Source: Roseiarcus sp043739325 (GTDB lineage: Bacteria > Pseudomonadota > Alphaproteobacteria > Rhizobiales > Beijerinckiaceae). From it: a stretch of DNA of 16,755 nucleotides. The stretch is from assembly GCA_043739325.1 (NCBI GenBank), contig JAYUFK010000102.1:1-16755 (forward strand), given 5' to 3'. The notes beneath the pieces are model-generated. The model ran no database searches, was not told the origin of the DNA, and saw only the letters and a program-made list of their open reading frames with translations. The position numbers and the translations under genes are program-made. Below, one piece after another: positions 14,544 through 16,755 of this stretch (the stretch's first letter is position 1; each line of letters opens with the position of its first letter).

Positions 14544-15011
14544 ATGACTGTATCCGGATTGACCAAAGCCCTCTGTATCGCAACTCTGGCCGTCGTGCTC
14601 AGCAAAGGGATGGTTTGCGGCGCCGCCCAAGGCGCATCCGACCCCCCTGCTGCATTGGAACAATGCGGCGAATGTCACATGATTTTTCCGGCTCCGATGC
14701 TGCCGCAACGTTCGTGGACCGCGATTCTTTCCAGCATGGACAATCATTTCGGCGAAGTCGCGTCGATCCCTGCGAAGGATCTGGACGATATCAAGAACTA
14801 TCTCATTTCGCATGCCGCGGATTCTCCAGACGCGACGCCTCGCGACCGCCACTACATGAGCGCGATTTTGCCCGAGAGCGCGCCTTTGCGGATTACGCGG
14901 ACGCCGTGGTGGAACCAGATGCATGCGGATTTTGACTTTGAGGGGGTTAAACACACCGACGTCAAATCGGCCGCCAATTGCCTCGCTTGCCACAAAGGCG
15001 GCGTACGCTAG
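14544..15011 (+). CDS. Diheme cytochrome c, DHC family
   Basis: This is a 155-residue exported protein with a signal-like hydrophobic start (about 7-27) and two CxxCH heme sites, CGECH (41-45) and CLACH (146-150). NHFGE (His68) and QMH (His127) match positions in the fused domain of the next gene and may supply distal heme ligands. This is the DHC layout known from Rhodobacter sphaeroides and Shewanella, where DHC passes electrons to SHP. SHP is encoded two genes downstream, which supports the call. No clear ribosome site precedes the ATG at 14544, so the start is not certain, although it gives a sensible signal peptide. The next gene starts 84 bases later. Confidence 0.9.
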   Translation: MTVSGLTKALCIATLAVVLSKGMVCGAAQGASDPPAALEQCGECHMIFPAPMLPQRSWTAILSSMDNHFGEVASIPAKDLDDIKNYLISHAADSPDATPRDRHYMSAILPESAPLRITRTPWWNQMHADFDFEGVKHTDVKSAANCLACHKGGVR

Positions 15012-15095
15012 GCAAATCCGCGAGAAAGCAAGCCATTCCGCCTCCGCGACACGCGTTCGGGGCGGCTTCAAGGCGCCCGCAGGGGAAGGTTTGAA

Positions 15096-16199
15096 TTGAC
15101 GACAGTTTGGGATCTCGGCGTTCGCTTGTTCCACTGGTTGCTGGTCGGTGCAGTCACGGTCGCCGCGATGACCGGTTTCTTCGGGCCGAGCAATGCGTTG
15201 AGCTTCCATATCGCGGCGGGGGCGGCTGTCGCAGGGCTTGTCGCCTGCCGCATCGTGTGGGGCTTCACGGGCTCGACCTACGCGCGTTTCTCAAGTTTCT
15301 TGTTCACGCCATCCGCCATCGTCGGCTATCTCAAAGGGATTTTGGCCGGTCGACACGCCCGCTATCTCGGACACAATCCGCTTGGCGGCCTCATGGTGTT
15401 TGCGCTTATTGCCGTGCTTGCGCTGCTTGTCGCGACAGGCGTCGTCACATTGGGCGGCTTCGACAAACAAGGCCCGCTGGCGTTCGCCATTTCCTACAGC
15501 GCGGGAACAACGAGCTTTTCGATCCACAAGACACTCGCCTACCTCCTGGCGCTGATGATCGCCCTGCATTTGATGGGCGTCGCCTATGAGTCGATTGCTG
15601 GCGACAATGGACTGATCACCGCCATGATCTCGGGGCAGAAAACAGCGGCGATGGACGCGCGGTCCGCCTCGTCCGCAACTGCGCGCACGCTTGGCGCGGG
15701 AATGGCGGTTTTCCTGCTTCTGGCCGGCGCCACTTATGGTACCCTCTCCCTGTCCGCGGACCCGGCGTTCGGCGTGCCGGTTGGCGCACTCGATCCCGCC
15801 TATGCGAGAGAATGCAGCGCTTGCCACATGCTCTATCCGCCGAGCCTTTCACCGCGCTCGCGCTGGACCGCTGTGATGGCCGATCTCGGCAGTCATTTCG
15901 GTGAAGACGCCAGTCTCGATCCGAGGATCGCGGCCCAGATACTTGCTTATCTCGCCGATAATTCGGCGGAAAAATGGGACACGCGAGCGTCGCATGAATT
16001 CGCCGCGTCCAATCCGGACGATCCGCTTCGTCTCACCGCGACGCCGTTCTGGACCGCGATGCACAGGCGGATTGCGCCGTCCGTCTTCAAATCCAAATCG
16101 GTCGGCGGCAAGAGCGCGTGCAATGCCTGTCACAGCGACGCTTTGACCGGCCGTTTCGACCCTCAGAATATCAACATTCCGGAGCAAGCTTTTCGATGA
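15096..16199 (+). CDS. Cytochrome b561-type membrane protein fused to a diheme cytochrome c domain
   Basis: The 367-residue product has two parts. Residues 1-170 form a four-span b-type cytochrome with histidines at membrane positions (His13 in LFHW, His38 in SFHIAAG, His144 in SIHK, His158 in ALHLMG). A fifth span (about 199-219) leads to a C-terminal DHC-like domain with CSACH (240-244) and CNACH (342-346). The C-terminal part mirrors the neighbouring DHC protein, including HFGE and the TPFW..MH block. Five spans would place the c-hemes in the periplasm. It probably moves electrons from quinol, or another membrane donor, to periplasmic DHC and SHP. The TTG at 15096 was chosen because AGGGGAAGG lies 7 bases upstream. 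Its stop overlaps the next ATG (ATGA). Confidence 0.88.
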   Translation: MTTVWDLGVRLFHWLLVGAVTVAAMTGFFGPSNALSFHIAAGAAVAGLVACRIVWGFTGSTYARFSSFLFTPSAIVGYLKGILAGRHARYLGHNPLGGLMVFALIAVLALLVATGVVTLGGFDKQGPLAFAISYSAGTTSFSIHKTLAYLLALMIALHLMGVAYESIAGDNGLITAMISGQKTAAMDARSASSATARTLGAGMAVFLLLAGATYGTLSLSADPAFGVPVGALDPAYARECSACHMLYPPSLSPRSRWTAVMADLGSHFGEDASLDPRIAAQILAYLADNSAEKWDTRASHEFAASNPDDPLRLTATPFWTAMHRRIAPSVFKSKSVGGKSACNACHSDALTGRFDPQNINIPEQAFR

Positions 16200-16621
16200 A
16201 AGTAAAAGGCTACTACTTCAGCGCGTTCCTCGTCGCCGCATCCAGCGCTGTCGCGCTCGCCGGACCAGGCGAAATGCAGAAGCCGCTCCTGGATTACTAC
16301 GCGCAGCAGGCAAAGTCGTCCGATCCCGCTTTCGTCGGGTTCTCGGCGGCGCGAGGCGAGACCCTGTTCAAATCCAATTTTACCGGGGGCAAACCGGAGA
16401 CGAACGCCTGCACCGCTTGCCATACGAACGACCCGAGGAAGCCCGGCCAGACCCGCGCCGGAAAAGACATCGACCCGATGGCGGCGTCGGTAACGCCCCA
16501 GCGCTATACCGATCTCGAAAAGGCCGAAAAATGGTTCGGAAGAAACTGCAATAACGTCCTTGGCCGCGAATGCACCGCGCAAGAAAAAGGCGACTTCATC
16601 GCGTTCATGGTCACTCAGTGA
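16196..16621 (+). CDS. SHP-type monoheme cytochrome c (DUF1924 family)
   Basis: SHP is a small periplasmic high-spin cytochrome, first known from Rhodobacter sphaeroides, with an unusual asparagine heme ligand that is displaced when ligands such as oxygen or NO bind. The 141-residue product has a signal peptide (cleavage after about residue 22, VALA then GPGE), one heme site CTACH (72-76), the family stretch GKDIDPMAASVTPQRYTD, and EKWFGRNCNNVLGREC (111-126). Asn117 in this segment corresponds to the asparagine ligand, and Cys118/Cys126 could form the known disulfide. It overlaps the b561 fusion by 4 bases, so the two are translationally coupled and probably act together. Confidence 0.92.
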   Translation: MKVKGYYFSAFLVAASSAVALAGPGEMQKPLLDYYAQQAKSSDPAFVGFSAARGETLFKSNFTGGKPETNACTACHTNDPRKPGQTRAGKDIDPMAASVTPQRYTDLEKAEKWFGRNCNNVLGRECTAQEKGDFIAFMVTQ

Positions 16622-16640
16622 TGGCGGTTAGACCGCATGC

Positions 16641-16698
16641 TAGAGCCGTTTGCGTGCGACTGGAACCGCCGTCATGGCCGGGCTTGTCCCACGACTGT
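16641..16698. repeat. Degenerate Hyphomicrobiales-type extragenic repeats
   Basis: CTAGAGCCGTTTGCGTG...CTGGAACCG (from 16640) resembles a degraded copy of a widespread palindromic repeat of this order. GTCATGGCCGGGCTTGTCCC (16671-16690) matches the left half of another common repeat whose right arm would normally read CCCGGCC. Both are incomplete here. The recognition is from memory of similar genomes, not from a search. Confidence 0.4.
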
Positions 16699-16755
16699 CC
16701 GGTTCATGTCATTGCCAAGTTTAGTTGGAGTTGTCGAGAGTCGAAGGGCGGGGGC

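Noticed and set aside
14250..15209. Minus-strand open frame of 319 codons over the control region and the diheme cytochrome gene.
   Set aside because: It overlaps a gene with two clear heme motifs, begins inside the next gene, and ends in the AT-rich repeat. Its composition looks like a shadow frame.

Overview
The window looks like chromosomal DNA of an alphaproteobacterium, most likely of the order Hyphomicrobiales (Methylocystaceae/Beijerinckiaceae or a close relative; the family is inferred, not proven). The reasons are the high GC content with frequent TTG and GTG starts, the order yajC-secD-secF-Mth938-squalene/phytoene synthase-like, the folate-type TrmFO, several DUF1127 mini-genes, and Hyphomicrobiales-style extragenic palindromes.

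Left part (1-6033). After the tail of an unidentified gene, a plus-strand run encodes YajC, SecD and SecF, the accessory part of the Sec translocon. Two genes follow with 4-base overlaps: an Mth938-domain protein (NDUFAF3-like) and a squalene/phytoene-synthase-fold protein (NDUFAF6-like). Both resemble mitochondrial complex I assembly factors. A pair of inverted REP-like palindromes separates this run from the convergent trmFO, and one palindrome is read through as the TrmFO C-terminal tail.

Middle (6034-8015). Four very small minus-strand genes lie here: three 52-residue DUF1127 paralogues and a diverged 53-residue relative that has lost the arginine-rich core. Two of the paralogues carry the same three-part upstream signature with exactly the same 45-base spacing, each backed by an AT-rich tract. 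Two clear rho-independent terminators split the group into transcription units.

Centre (8016-13938). A small helical protein of unknown function and a methylmalonyl-CoA mutase small subunit lie on the plus strand. Converging on them is a minus-strand tolQ-tolR-tolA-tolB operon (cell-envelope integrity and outer-membrane constriction). Pal does not follow tolB and ybgC does not precede tolQ.

Right part (13939-16755). A 605-base control region precedes a plus-strand operon of c-type cytochromes: a diheme cytochrome (DHC family), a cytochrome b561 fused to a second DHC-type diheme domain, and an SHP-type monoheme cytochrome with the family's asparagine heme ligand. Together they could carry electrons from the membrane to a periplasmic heme protein that binds small ligands. 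The control region holds a perfect AT-rich inverted repeat and a sigma70-like promoter whose spacer is filled by a perfect 12-base palindrome, which suggests a regulated operon. This operon and the DUF1127 cluster are the most interesting parts of the window.
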